Origin: CAYFFZ01 sp049976505
Lineage (GTDB): Archaea; Thermoproteota; Nitrososphaeria; Conexivisphaerales; UBA164
DNA length: 39,768 bases
Reading direction: 5' to 3'
Assembly (NCBI GenBank): GCA_049976505.1
Contig: JBMFIC010000012.1
Span: 1 to 39,768 of the forward strand
The notes below the pieces were generated by a model. The model saw only the letters and a program-made list of their open reading frames with translations. It ran no database searches and had not been told where the DNA came from. Below are positions 32,054-39,691 of the stretch, in pieces; position 1 is the stretch's first letter; each line of letters begins with the position of its first letter. The position numbers and the translations under genes were made by a program.

Positions 32054-32919
32054 ATGGACCCGAACTCTTTCATGGAGGACTGGGCTAGGGAGTTCTACTC
32101 GAAGAGGCTCAGATCGCTGAAGGACATGTTCAAGGTTGAAAAGCCCATAATAGGCATGGTCCACCTAATACCTCTTCCCGGATCTCCGGGATACAGCGGA
32201 TGGAGCATGGACGTCGTCATCGAGAAGGCGCTGAGGGACGCAAGGGCCCTCGTTGAAAACGGAGTCGACGGGCTGATAGTTGAGAACATGTGGGACCTTC
32301 CATACTACGTGGCGAAGGAGGTACCTCCCGAGGAGATGACGGCACACGCAGTTGCGGCGAGGGAGGTCGTAAAGGCCTTTGACGTGCCGGTCGGAATAAC
32401 AGTGATTCACAACGGAGGTAGGGTTGCCCTTGCGATAGCCAAGGCGTCGGGGGCGAAGTTCATAAGGGACTGCCTACTCACAGGCTCCTACCTCTGGGAC
32501 ACTGGCCAGCTGGACCACGGGAACGCCACGAGCTCCTGAGGCTTAGGAGATGGCTTTACGCGGAGGACATAAGGATCTTCGCCGACGTGTACAAGAAGCA
32601 CGCGGTCACTTTCCCGGGCATAGATCCCGAAACACACGCGGTCTGGAGCGACTTCTACATGGCGGACGCGCTGATAGTTACCGGGAGGATGACCGGACAG
32701 GAGACGCCCCTTGAGCTTGTGGAGAGGGTGAAGAGGGCAGCTCCCGAGAGGCCAGTGCTGATAGGAAGCGGGCTCACAGCCGAGAACGCCGAGAAGCTTC
32801 TGAGGGTCGCCGACGGGGCCATAGCGGGAACGTACTTCAAGTACGGAGGGATAACCCAGAACCCAGTTGACCCCGAGCGCGTGAGAAGGCTGATGGAGGT
32901 TGTCAGGAGGCTAAGGTAG
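32054..32919 (+). pseudogene. BtpA-family TIM-barrel protein, split by a frameshift
   Basis: Two frames together give one normal BtpA protein of about 287 residues. The first (32054-32539) carries GMVHLIPLPGSPGYSG and ends after TGSYLWDTGQLDHGNATSS. The second continues from about 32530 with HELLRLRRWLYAEDIRIFAD, VKRAAPERPVLIGSGLT and the phosphate-binding GAIAGTYFKYGG. Adding one C after 32527 (GCCAC to GCCCAC) restores the frame and gives GNAHELL. Either a real one-base loss or a sequencing error. Function of archaeal BtpA proteins is unclear; they resemble phosphate-binding barrels. The TATA-like box is about 27 bases before the ATG. Confidence 0.85.
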
Positions 32920-33771
32920 GCCGCTCTCCCTCTTTATTTTTTTGAGCGGAAGCCTTGCCCTGGCGCCCTCCCTTGTCACCTTGAGCGATGCAACCCTGTT
33001 CGCGAACCTGCAGGATGCTGCAGGGTCATCCGTAATCAGGTAGGAGTATATGAATGATGCGTCGAAGGCGTCCCCGGCCCCGGTGGTGTCCCTTGCGCTT
33101 ACCTGAGGCGGCTGGTGCTGGACCACCTCCCCCATGTGAACCAGGTAGCATCCCCTGGCTCCGGCCTTTATGACGACGATTTTTGCGCCCTCTCTGCTCC
33201 TTTCGCTGCACCTTCCCTCGTTGCAGAATACCACGGCCCCGCTCAGGTCAAGGGCCGCTCCCATCTCCCCTATGCCCTCCAGGTCAACCGAGTACCTCAC
33301 GCCGAGCTCGAGAGCTGATTCCTTCACCGCTCTGAGAACGGCCGCCCGGTTCCTGTTCAGAAGCGTGTAGCCAGAGAGGTGTATCCAGTCGGGCCTTATG
33401 CCCTTTATCTGATCGCTGCTTATCCTCACGTCCTCGTTCGCGCCCCTGCTCCCTATCATGGTCCTCTCGCCGCCCGGGGATATCGCTATTACGAAGAAGC
33501 CTGTTGGCCTGCGCACGATCCTTACAAGCTCCGTGCCGGCACCCATGGACCTCAGATCCCTGAGGATGAAGTCGCCCCATGGATCTCTGCCCACGCTGCC
33601 TGCTACATAGACCTCGGACCCAAGGCCCCTTAGGTAGAATGCCAGGTTCCCGGCAACTCCCCCGGGCCTGATCCTGACGCCATCGAGGAGGACGTTCTCG
33701 CCCTCTCTCAGGTGCCCCCTCTGAAGCCCTGAGATGTCGACTGCAAGGTCTCCGATGACGAGAACCCTCAT
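32911..33771 (-). CDS. PfkB-family carbohydrate/nucleoside kinase
   Basis: ATP-dependent kinase of the ribokinase fold. 286 residues from the ATG at 33771. The first signature is RIRPGGVAGNLAFYLRGLG, and the second, with the catalytic Asp, is DTTGAGDAFDASFI. Possible substrates are a sugar, a nucleoside or a vitamin precursor such as HMP. The ECF-transporter remnants lie directly upstream on the same strand (42 bases), suggesting that the intact locus imported and phosphorylated a compound. A T-rich tract between them (33791-33797, as A on the plus strand) could be a terminator or the TATA element of this gene. It overlaps the convergent BtpA-like gene by nine bases. Confidence 0.9.
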   Translation of the reverse strand: MRVLVIGDLAVDISGLQRGHLREGENVLLDGVRIRPGGVAGNLAFYLRGLGSEVYVAGSVGRDPWGDFILRDLRSMGAGTELVRIVRRPTGFFVIAISPGGERTMIGSRGANEDVRISSDQIKGIRPDWIHLSGYTLLNRNRAAVLRAVKESALELGVRYSVDLEGIGEMGAALDLSGAVVFCNEGRCSERSREGAKIVVIKAGARGCYLVHMGEVVQHQPPQVSARDTTGAGDAFDASFIYSYLITDDPAASCRFANRVASLKVTREGARARLPLKKIKRESGLP

Positions 33772-33813
33772 GAGCAAAAAATGGATGAAGAAAAAAATAA
33801 GGTTAAGGGTCTC

Positions 33814-34236
33814 CTACAGGACGTGGACCATTATGAGGGCCATTATGATGATCCCTATGACTATTCCCGTTACAGCGTAGCCGACCGCCTTGAAACCCCT
33901 GTACTGTGCTACCTGGACGTTTGACTTGAGAACCGGCGGAAGGGCGGTGACTATCGCGGTTGCGACGAAAACGGATATGATCTTGTCAGCGAGGTTCGAG
34001 GCAAGGGTAGCAATGTAGGCGGCTGAGAAGAGCGAGTACCCCGCAGAGAGCAGGGATGCCGTGATCAGGTCCGTCGGGACCCCCGTGGCCCCTCCGAACA
34101 CGAACACCACTATTGGCGTTGCCATGGTTCCAAGGACTACTCCTGAGATTATTCCGAGGAGCAGAAGCCTCGGGAAGTCCTTTGCCATTCCCCACTGTGC
34201 CGCGTATCCCCAGAGGATGCCTCCAGCCGCGTTCAC
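33814..34236 (-). pseudogene. C-terminal part of an ECF-transporter S component
   Basis: 140 residues with four membrane segments. The stretch FVFGGATGVPTDLITASLLS, followed by SNLADKIISVFVATAIVTALP, matches the second half of ECF S components as I remember them (FGGVTGSGTD..., DPLDKLI...ALP). S components are usually 170-200 residues, so about the first third is missing; an extra hydrophobic segment ends the protein. The GTG start overlaps the stop of the truncated ATPase (TCGTGAAC). I read this as one side of a deletion. A natural short membrane protein is the alternative. Confidence 0.6.
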
Positions 34237-34826
34237 GATAGGCCCGTGGTGGGCAGCCTCTTCAGGGTCTCGTAGACCTCCCTCTTGCCCTGCGGGTCCA
34301 GGAAGCTCGTGGGCTCGTCCAGTATGAGGATGGAGGGCTTCAGGGCGAGCATCGTAGCTATGGCAAGCCTCTGCTGCTGTCCCCCGCTGAGCTGAAACGG
34401 GGACCTCTTCTCGAAGCCCTCAAGCCCCACCGTCCTGAGGGCCTCGGATATAAGCCTGGGCATCTCATCGGGGTCAACGCCCCTGTTCTCAAGGCCAAGC
34501 GCTATCTCCTCCTCAACGGTCTCCTGGCTGAACTGGTACTCGGGGTTGTCGAACACGAAGCCGTAGTGCCTGGAGAGCTCGTAGACGGGCTTGGAGAGCG
34601 TGTCCTCCCCCATAAGCGTAACGTACCCGACGAACTCGCCCATTATGTCGTTGGGTATTATGCCGGTCATAGTGTACAGCAGCGTGGTCTTTCCTGCCCC
34701 CGCAGGGCCGAGGATGCCCACGAACTCGCCCCTTTTTATTTCAAGGTTTATCCCCTCTATGGCATAGAAGTCAGCGCCGTAGTACTTGAAGCTGACGTCC
34801 CTGAAGGTTATGACGGGCTCAGGCAT
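34233..34826 (-). pseudogene. ECF-transporter ATPase (EcfA), truncated at the C-terminus
   Basis: About 197 residues, against roughly 270 normally. Walker A GPAGAGKTT, the Q-loop region DNPEYQFSQETVEEEIALGL, signature FQLSGGQQQRLAIA, Walker B SILILDEPT and the D-loop SFLDPQG are intact. The protein stops after YETLKRLPTTGLS, so the switch His and the ECF-coupling C-terminus are absent and ATP hydrolysis should fail. It runs straight into the S-component remnant. Starts at 34832 and 34826 are both ATG; 34826 is favoured by the TATA-like region inside the palindrome at 34844-34860. Confidence 0.75.
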
Positions 34827-34843
34827 TAGCATTATGGTTAGCT

Positions 34844-34860
34844 TTTATGATTATCATAAA
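34844..34860. promoter_or_regulatory. Perfect 17-base palindrome at the ECF promoter
   Basis: Arms TTTATGAT and ATCATAAA around one T, located where the TATA box of the leftward ECF genes should be (about 27 bases before the ATG at 34826). Probably an operator. A second, weaker dyad, TTTCAT-TTTT-ATGAAA, lies at 34888-34903 towards the divergent radical SAM gene. Confidence 0.5.
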
Positions 34861-34952
34861 CTTTAGTATGCGCATTCAGCAAAAAATTTTCATTTTTATG
34901 AAAGAATTGGACGTGAAAAGGATTAAAAGAAGATCATGATAATAAATTCGGG

Positions 34953-35921
34953 TTGCCCCTTTCAGCTCTTATATCCGGATACATAAGGGCAAGGATGGGC
35001 AGGAAGGAGCCATACTTCGCCACATACAACGTGACGTACAGGTGCAACTCCAGGTGCACGTACTGCGATTACTGGAGGAGGGACTGGGATGAGCTTGGAA
35101 CCGAGGACGCGCTCACTGTGGTGAGAAGGATAGCGGAATCCGGGGCAAGGGTCCTTGACTTCAGCGGGGGAGAGCCGTCGCTCAGGAGGGACATAGTGCT
35201 GCTGATGAAGGAGAGCCACGATCGAGGGCTGTTCACAAGCCTGAGCACGAACGGGCTCACCGTCCCCCGATGGCTGGTTGAGGGGGCCTCCAGGTACGCA
35301 GACGCGGTTACCATTTCGCTTGACGGGCCTGAGCAGGTTCACGACAGGACAAGGGGGGTTCCGGGAGGCTACAGGAGGGCCGTTGAGGCCATAAGGGCAT
35401 ACAGGAGGGCCGGAGTCAGGACTGGCATAAGCATAGTCCTCAGCAGGGAGAACGCGGGAAGCGTTGAGAGGCTTCTTCAGGAGGTCGAGGACGAGGTGGA
35501 CTACATAACCTTCCAGCCTGTTAACCCGCCTCAGGGCTTCAGGATCCCCGAGGAGGACCTCGCGGCCCTAATGAAGAGGAGGAGGAAGATAGTCCTCCCT
35601 GATGAGTACTTCAGGAACGTTAGCGCCTACTCAGAGGGCAGGTTCGGGAAGGTGTGCGACGCCCTCGACCTTTACTTCTCTGTTGACCCGCTGGGGAACC
35701 TGAACCCTTGTCCACTCAGGAGCGACGTGAAGCTCGGAAGCCTCGTGAGCAGGAGCTTCAGGGAGATCATGGAGGCCAGCTACGAGGAGGGAAGGAGGGC
35801 GGTTGAGAGCTGCTCTGGCTGCTACCTTGCCTGCACGGTTGGCGTGAGCTATCAGATGAAGGAGCCCCTGAGGAAAAGCGTGGTAAGCGCCCTCAGATAC
35901 GTGGTCAGCGGGCTCATCTGA
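34953..35921 (+). CDS. Radical SAM protein with SPASM-like C-terminal cysteines
   Basis: 322 residues. The 4Fe-4S/SAM motif is CNSRCTYC (Cys31, 35, 38), followed by VLDFSGGEPSLRRDI, the SAM-contact glycines, and LSTNGLTV. The C-terminal part has more cysteines (LNPCPLRSD and ESCSGCYLACT) that suggest one auxiliary cluster. This layout is shared by heme-biosynthesis AhbC/AhbD-like enzymes and peptide-modifying enzymes, and I cannot choose between them. The start is a TTG with TATA-like GATTAAAAG about 27 bases upstream; the ATG at 34995 is an alternative. Confidence 0.85.
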   Translation: MPLSALISGYIRARMGRKEPYFATYNVTYRCNSRCTYCDYWRRDWDELGTEDALTVVRRIAESGARVLDFSGGEPSLRRDIVLLMKESHDRGLFTSLSTNGLTVPRWLVEGASRYADAVTISLDGPEQVHDRTRGVPGGYRRAVEAIRAYRRAGVRTGISIVLSRENAGSVERLLQEVEDEVDYITFQPVNPPQGFRIPEEDLAALMKRRRKIVLPDEYFRNVSAYSEGRFGKVCDALDLYFSVDPLGNLNPCPLRSDVKLGSLVSRSFREIMEASYEEGRRAVESCSGCYLACTVGVSYQMKEPLRKSVVSALRYVVSGLI

Positions 35922-35999
35922 TGCAAACTATCATATTATATATTATATGCACCGAAAGTCGTCCATAAGCTTATAAGCCGGCCAAAGGAATTTTACTGC

Positions 36000-36596
36000 A
36001 TGATGCTGCAGTACTTTCCAGGGGCCACAGTCGTGGGCATAGTTGCGAGGGACGGTGTGGTCCTTGGGGCGGAGAGGAGGTACGCTTATGGAAACTACGT
36101 CGTCAGCAAGAACGCCATAAAGGTCTTCAAGATAACGGAGAGCGTTGGGGCCGCGTGCGCCGGCATGGTGGGCGACATGCAGGTCCTTGTCAAGACCGTT
36201 CAGGCCATAATAAGGAGAAAGCAGATGGAGACTGGGAGGACGATGGGGCCAAACAGCGTGGCAAAGGTGATGTCTGTCCTGATGTTCGAGAACAGGCTCT
36301 TCCCTCTGCTTACTCAGGTGATAGTTGGAGGAATCGGGGAGAAGCCGGAGCTATACGTCCTTGATCCGCTCGGCTCGGTCATCCCTGACAGGTACGCCGC
36401 AGTAGGGTCAGGCGAGGAGATAGCAATAGGCGTGATCGAGAACGACTACAGGGAGGACATGAGCGTGGAGCAGGCGAAGGAGCTGGCCCTCAGGGGCATA
36501 AAGTCCGCCCTTAAGAGGGATGCCTCGAGCGGCGACGGGATAGACTTCCTCATAATAACCCCCAGTGGATCGAGGATCGAGTACGTCCCGATGTGA
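36000..36596 (+). CDS. psmB: Proteasome beta subunit, catalytic Thr replaced (inactive type)
   Basis: 198 residues, full-length beta fold. The normal propeptide/Thr1 junction GTTTVG reads GATVVG, so the residue at position 1 is Ala9. Glu25 and Lys41 correspond to positions 17 and 33 of the mature subunit and are kept, as are VGDMQ, AVGSGEEIAIG and SSGDGIDFLII. It is probably the structural beta subunit that pairs with an active beta encoded elsewhere, as in crenarchaea with two beta genes. TATA-like GCTTATAAGCC lies about 27 bases before the ATG. A small unknown gene follows after 6 bases. Confidence 0.9.
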   Translation: MMLQYFPGATVVGIVARDGVVLGAERRYAYGNYVVSKNAIKVFKITESVGAACAGMVGDMQVLVKTVQAIIRRKQMETGRTMGPNSVAKVMSVLMFENRLFPLLTQVIVGGIGEKPELYVLDPLGSVIPDRYAAVGSGEEIAIGVIENDYREDMSVEQAKELALRGIKSALKRDASSGDGIDFLIITPSGSRIEYVPM

Positions 36597-36602
36597 CTCG
36601 CG

Positions 36603-36848
36603 ATGATGTTCTACGGAACGCCGGAGCTCGTTGACTTCGAGACCGAGGGAGGGGAGCACTGGATAACCCTAAGGCTCAAGGACGGCTCGGTCATAAAGGT
36701 CAAGATGGAGGTCACCGCAGTGCTCAGGCTAGGGAACGATCCCAACACCGGCCTCCCAATATATGCGATACAGAGCACAAACGTCATCAGGATGGTCAGC
36801 GTTCCGAAGGAGCTCATAAAGAAGAAGCCGCCTGAGGCGTACGGCTGA
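36603..36848 (+). CDS. Small conserved-looking protein of unknown function
   Basis: 81 residues, ATG at 36603 or 36606. The stretch HWITLRLKDGSVIKVKMEV followed by LRLGNDPNTGLPIYAIQST looks like a small beta-barrel; the codon use is that of the neighbours, which supports a real gene. No motif, signal or membrane segment. It follows the proteasome gene after 6 bases and is probably on the same transcript. Not recognised by name. Confidence 0.75.
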   Translation: MMFYGTPELVDFETEGGEHWITLRLKDGSVIKVKMEVTAVLRLGNDPNTGLPIYAIQSTNVIRMVSVPKELIKKKPPEAYG

Positions 36849-36920
36849 TCCTTTAAGATCGGCTGAAAGCGCAGGGAAAAGCACTAAACGCTTATACGTA
36901 AATTCGTTAAACCATCTCAT

Positions 36921-38348
36921 GTGAACTCGGTTGACGTGCTGCTGATAAACCCCCCGCAGAACGCGGAGCTCAAGACGCTCCTCGAGCTACACGGCCCTCC
37001 CATGGCGTCCATGTACCTTGCGGCCTACGTGAGGAAGTTCGGTTTCAGGCCAAGGATCCTCGATCTGGACGTTGAGAGCATGTCTGATGAGGAGGTCGTC
37101 AGGCAGGTTGAGAGCGCATCGCCAAGGGTCGTCGGGATGACCGCCTTCACCTCAACCGTGAAGACGGCCTACAGGCTTCTCAACAGGATAAAGGAGAGGG
37201 TCTCAAACGCGCTCACGGTTATAGGGGGGCCTCACGTCACGTTCATGCCCGAGGAGGCCCTCTCAAACCCAGGAGTGGACGTGGTCGCGATAGGGGAGGG
37301 GGAGGAGACTCTGAAGGAGATACTGGAGGCGCAGGAGAGCGGAAAGGACCTGTCGGAGGTGAGGGGGATAGCCTACAGGAAGGATAACGGGGAGATAAAG
37401 ATGACTCCCCCGAGGCCCTACATAGCCAACCTAGATGACATACCTTTCCCAGCAAGGGACCTGGTGGACTACGAGAGGTACAGGTTCAACGGGGTCCTGG
37501 AGGCCCCGATCCTTACAACGAGGGGCTGCACGTTCCAGTGCACGTACTGCTCCTCATCGGAGATGATGGGCAGGAGGTACAGGATGAGGAGCGTCCAGAA
37601 CGTGATCGATGAGATAAAGGAGGTGCAGGAAAGGTACAGGGTTAAGGACATAGAGTTCATAGACGACACGTTCACTCTGAACATGAAGAGGGCCATCGAG
37701 GTGATGAAGGCAATAGTGACCGAGAGGCTTGACGTCAGGCTTTCGCTTTCGAGCAGGGTCAACACAATAAACGAGGAGGTCATGAGCTACCTGAGGAAGG
37801 GAGGGACGGAGAACATATACTACGGAATAGAGTCGGGATCCCAGAGGGTCCTGAACCTAATGAGAAAGGGGATAAAGCTAGAGCAGGCGGTCGACGCTGT
37901 GAGCCTCGCGAAGAAGTACGGCGTCAAGGTGCTTGGCTCCTACATCCTAGGGTACCCGGGCGAAACTCCGGAGGAGATGGATCAGACCATAAAGTTCTCG
38001 ATTAAGCTGAACACGGACTACGCCCAGTACTCGATACTGACGCCGTTCCCAGGAACCCCTGTGTACTACGAGCTGGAGAGCAGGGGGCTCATACTGACTA
38101 AGGACTGGGACCTGTACACGGTGCTTCACCCGCTCATCAGGTACGAGGCCTTTGGATACTCGGCGCAGCTTGTCTCCAGGAAGCTGACCGAGGCCTACAG
38201 GAAGTTCTACCTGAGGCTGGGGTATCTCGTGAGCAAGAGGTACATGCTCCCGCTCATATTCAGGGCCCTGAGGAGGAGCCTCAAGCTTGCGAGGATGATG
38301 GCGAAGAGCTACTCAAGGGCAGTGGGCGTCCCCTCGGCATTACAGTGA
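36921..38348 (+). CDS. B12-binding-domain radical SAM protein
   Basis: 475 residues. The N-terminal Rossmann-type B12 domain (about 5-140) starts VDVLLINPP and includes VIGGPHVTFMPEEAL and VAIGEGEETL, without the DxHxxG motif. The radical SAM domain has CTFQCTYC (Cys203, 207, 210), then EFIDDTFTLN and YYGIESGSQRVL, and closes with YILGYPGETPEEM and LTPFPGTPVY. Relatives carry out methylations or ring rearrangements in cofactor, lipid or natural-product synthesis (for example the hopanoid and GDGT enzymes); this one is not assigned. The GTG start has TATA-like GCTTATACG about 27 bases upstream. Confidence 0.9.
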   Translation: MNSVDVLLINPPQNAELKTLLELHGPPMASMYLAAYVRKFGFRPRILDLDVESMSDEEVVRQVESASPRVVGMTAFTSTVKTAYRLLNRIKERVSNALTVIGGPHVTFMPEEALSNPGVDVVAIGEGEETLKEILEAQESGKDLSEVRGIAYRKDNGEIKMTPPRPYIANLDDIPFPARDLVDYERYRFNGVLEAPILTTRGCTFQCTYCSSSEMMGRRYRMRSVQNVIDEIKEVQERYRVKDIEFIDDTFTLNMKRAIEVMKAIVTERLDVRLSLSSRVNTINEEVMSYLRKGGTENIYYGIESGSQRVLNLMRKGIKLEQAVDAVSLAKKYGVKVLGSYILGYPGETPEEMDQTIKFSIKLNTDYAQYSILTPFPGTPVYYELESRGLILTKDWDLYTVLHPLIRYEAFGYSAQLVSRKLTEAYRKFYLRLGYLVSKRYMLPLIFRALRRSLKLARMMAKSYSRAVGVPSALQ

Positions 38349-38408
38349 GGGGCTCATATTTGGTGTCATCAATCACGGATCAGCACTACCAGCTCATTTC
38401 ATAGCCCA

Positions 38409-38440
38409 AAGCTTTTATCCATGAAGGACAATAAAAGCTT
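38409..38440. repeat. Inverted repeat flanking the SWIM-gene start region
   Basis: Perfect ten-base arms AAGCTTTTAT (38409-38418) and ATAAAAGCTT (38431-38440) around 12 bases. The left arm is in TATA position for the ATG at 38442; the right arm ends one base before that ATG. Likely an operator or a hairpin at the 5' end of the message. Confidence 0.55.
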
Positions 38441-38441
38441 A

Positions 38442-38720
38442 ATGGAGAAAGGGCCAAGGGTGATTAGGTACAGGTTCATGCCTTCAGGGAGGTTCCTCTT
38501 CGTGGTCCAGGGGAGGCACCACGACTACCTCACAACGCTGAGCTTCTGCACCTGCTACGACTACAGCTTCAGGAGGAGGCCCGAGGGATGCGTGCACATG
38601 AGGGCGCTCAGGGCTGCGATGGAGACTGGGGAGTGGGAGGAGATAGTTGCAGGGGATGAGGAGTTCAGCCAAATTTTTAAATACGAAGTGCTAGATGTCC
38701 TTAGTGAGGAGCCCCGGTAG
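38442..38720 (+). CDS. SWIM zinc-finger protein
   Basis: 92 residues from the ATG at 38442. An ATG at 38421 is in frame, but the TATA-like AAGCTTTTAT fits the later start. The zinc finger is CTC (36-38), eleven residues, then CVH (50-52), the CxC...CxH arrangement of SWIM domains, which bind DNA or proteins; small archaeal SWIM proteins are linked to RadA-paralogue recombination in some archaea (family knowledge). The stop codon TAG lies inside the tRNA-Thr gene and the tRNA promoter lies inside this reading frame. Confidence 0.85.
   Translation: MEKGPRVIRYRFMPSGRFLFVVQGRHHDYLTTLSFCTCYDYSFRRRPEGCVHMRALRAAMETGEWEEIVAGDEEFSQIFKYEVLDVLSEEPR
38672..38684 (+). promoter_or_regulatory. TATA box for tRNA-Thr inside the SWIM gene
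   Basis: AATTTTTAAATAC, centred about 32 bases before the tRNA start, so the primary transcript would have a leader of a few bases. It overlaps codons for the SWIM protein segment FKYE. Confidence 0.5.
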
Positions 38721-38783
38721 CTCAGCCGGCAGAGCGACTGCCTTGTAAGCAGTAGGTCGCGGGTTCGAATCCCGCCCGGGGCT
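38711..38783 (+). tRNA. tRNA-Thr (anticodon TGT)
   Basis: Acceptor GCCCCGG with CCGGGGC, D-arm GCTC/GAGC, anticodon stem ACTGC/GCAGT with loop CTTGTAA, T-arm GCGGG-TTCGAAT-CCCGC and discriminator T all pair perfectly. No intron and no encoded CCA. The first ten bases overlap the end of the SWIM gene, and TTTT follows the tRNA as a probable terminator. Confidence 0.96.
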
Positions 38784-39691
38784 TTTCATTCCGCGCCTCA
38801 GTTCTGAAAGGGCCTGCCCGGAGAAGCTCATGCTGTCCGTTCAGGCCAAAACCGCATGGCTCTGAAACAAAGCTGCCCAGTGGCTGCTGTGTGATGCCTG
38901 AGCCTAACAGGGAAAAGGGCCTCATCATGAAAGATGAGCTGCGAAGGCGCGATGCTGCATAATCCAGGAGAATGGCCGTCGTTAGCGGCCCGGGAAGTCA
39001 CGAAAAAACGCCAATGGTAAGGTACCTTATCCAGAAAGGCAAAAATGCGTGTGTGCTGAGCGCAGGCTCCGGCAGTCAGCAGCCTCGCCGAGCCCTATCC
39101 TGAACCCGGCCAGCCCAAAGCTCAAAGGATCGTGCTTAGGGAAGAAGATCCAAAAAAGGTCTCAGCCGAGACCGAGTTTGAAGGACCATGGATAAAGCTG
39201 AGGAGCGAAGGGGCGCGATTACTCTGTTTTCGCTAACGCCAGGGAAAACAAAGTGCTGCTCCTCAAACCGCGATGCAGGCTCTTTTTTGGAGAGAGGCTA
39301 ACTACTTCAGGTTCATCTGAAACTAACGCGTTACTTTTAAAATTTGATACGTCTGGTCATCTTTTGCTGTTTCAGCGCTTCATATGGACGTTTCATCATC
39401 AAGAGGATCAGACCCTAGCCTGTTAATCATGGACAATCAATGCTTTAGATAAAATGCCTTAAAAGCTTAACACTGCTTTTCATGCTTTCACGTTTATCAT
39501 GGTTGGTGGGTGCGCTTAAGCTTATTGAACCCCTTTTAATGTGTGTCTAGGCCTGCTGATCTTTATTATGGCAGCAGTCCCACCAGTAGGGCTCTTCATT
39601 TAGATAACTCGCCATAAACGCCGATCGGATGCCCTAAATTTCAGCTCGCTCTCTGACAGCAACAGGATGGTCCGCCTAAGCGCTGAAATTG
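38784..39691. other. Long gene-free stretch
   Basis: About 900 bases with no convincing protein gene. A stop-free run of about 65 codons (roughly 39060-39240) lacks a start and any recognised motif. Small symmetric elements are CTCATC/GATGAG near 38917-38940, TAAGGTACCTTA at 39018-39029 and a tetraloop hairpin GGTCTC-AGCC-GAGACC at 39158-39173. From about 39300 the DNA becomes A+T-richer, with TATA-like stretches, up to the CRISPR-like repeat at 39692. Confidence 0.5.

Noticed and set aside
31804..32073. Leftward frame of about 89 residues before the BtpA-like gene
   Set aside because: Overlaps the BtpA promoter and hairpin region; no coding signal or motif.
33814..34236. ATP synthase subunit K (proteolipid)
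   Set aside because: The small multi-helix protein lacks the proteolipid carboxylate helix pattern and matches ECF S components better (FGGATG...TDLI and LADKIIS...ALP).
39018..39029. TAAGGTACCTTA palindrome as an operator
   Set aside because: Twelve bases with no promoter or gene nearby; most likely chance.
39060..39240. Stop-free rightward stretch of about 65 codons
   Set aside because: No start codon in a sensible place, no recognised motif, and no support from promoter spacing.
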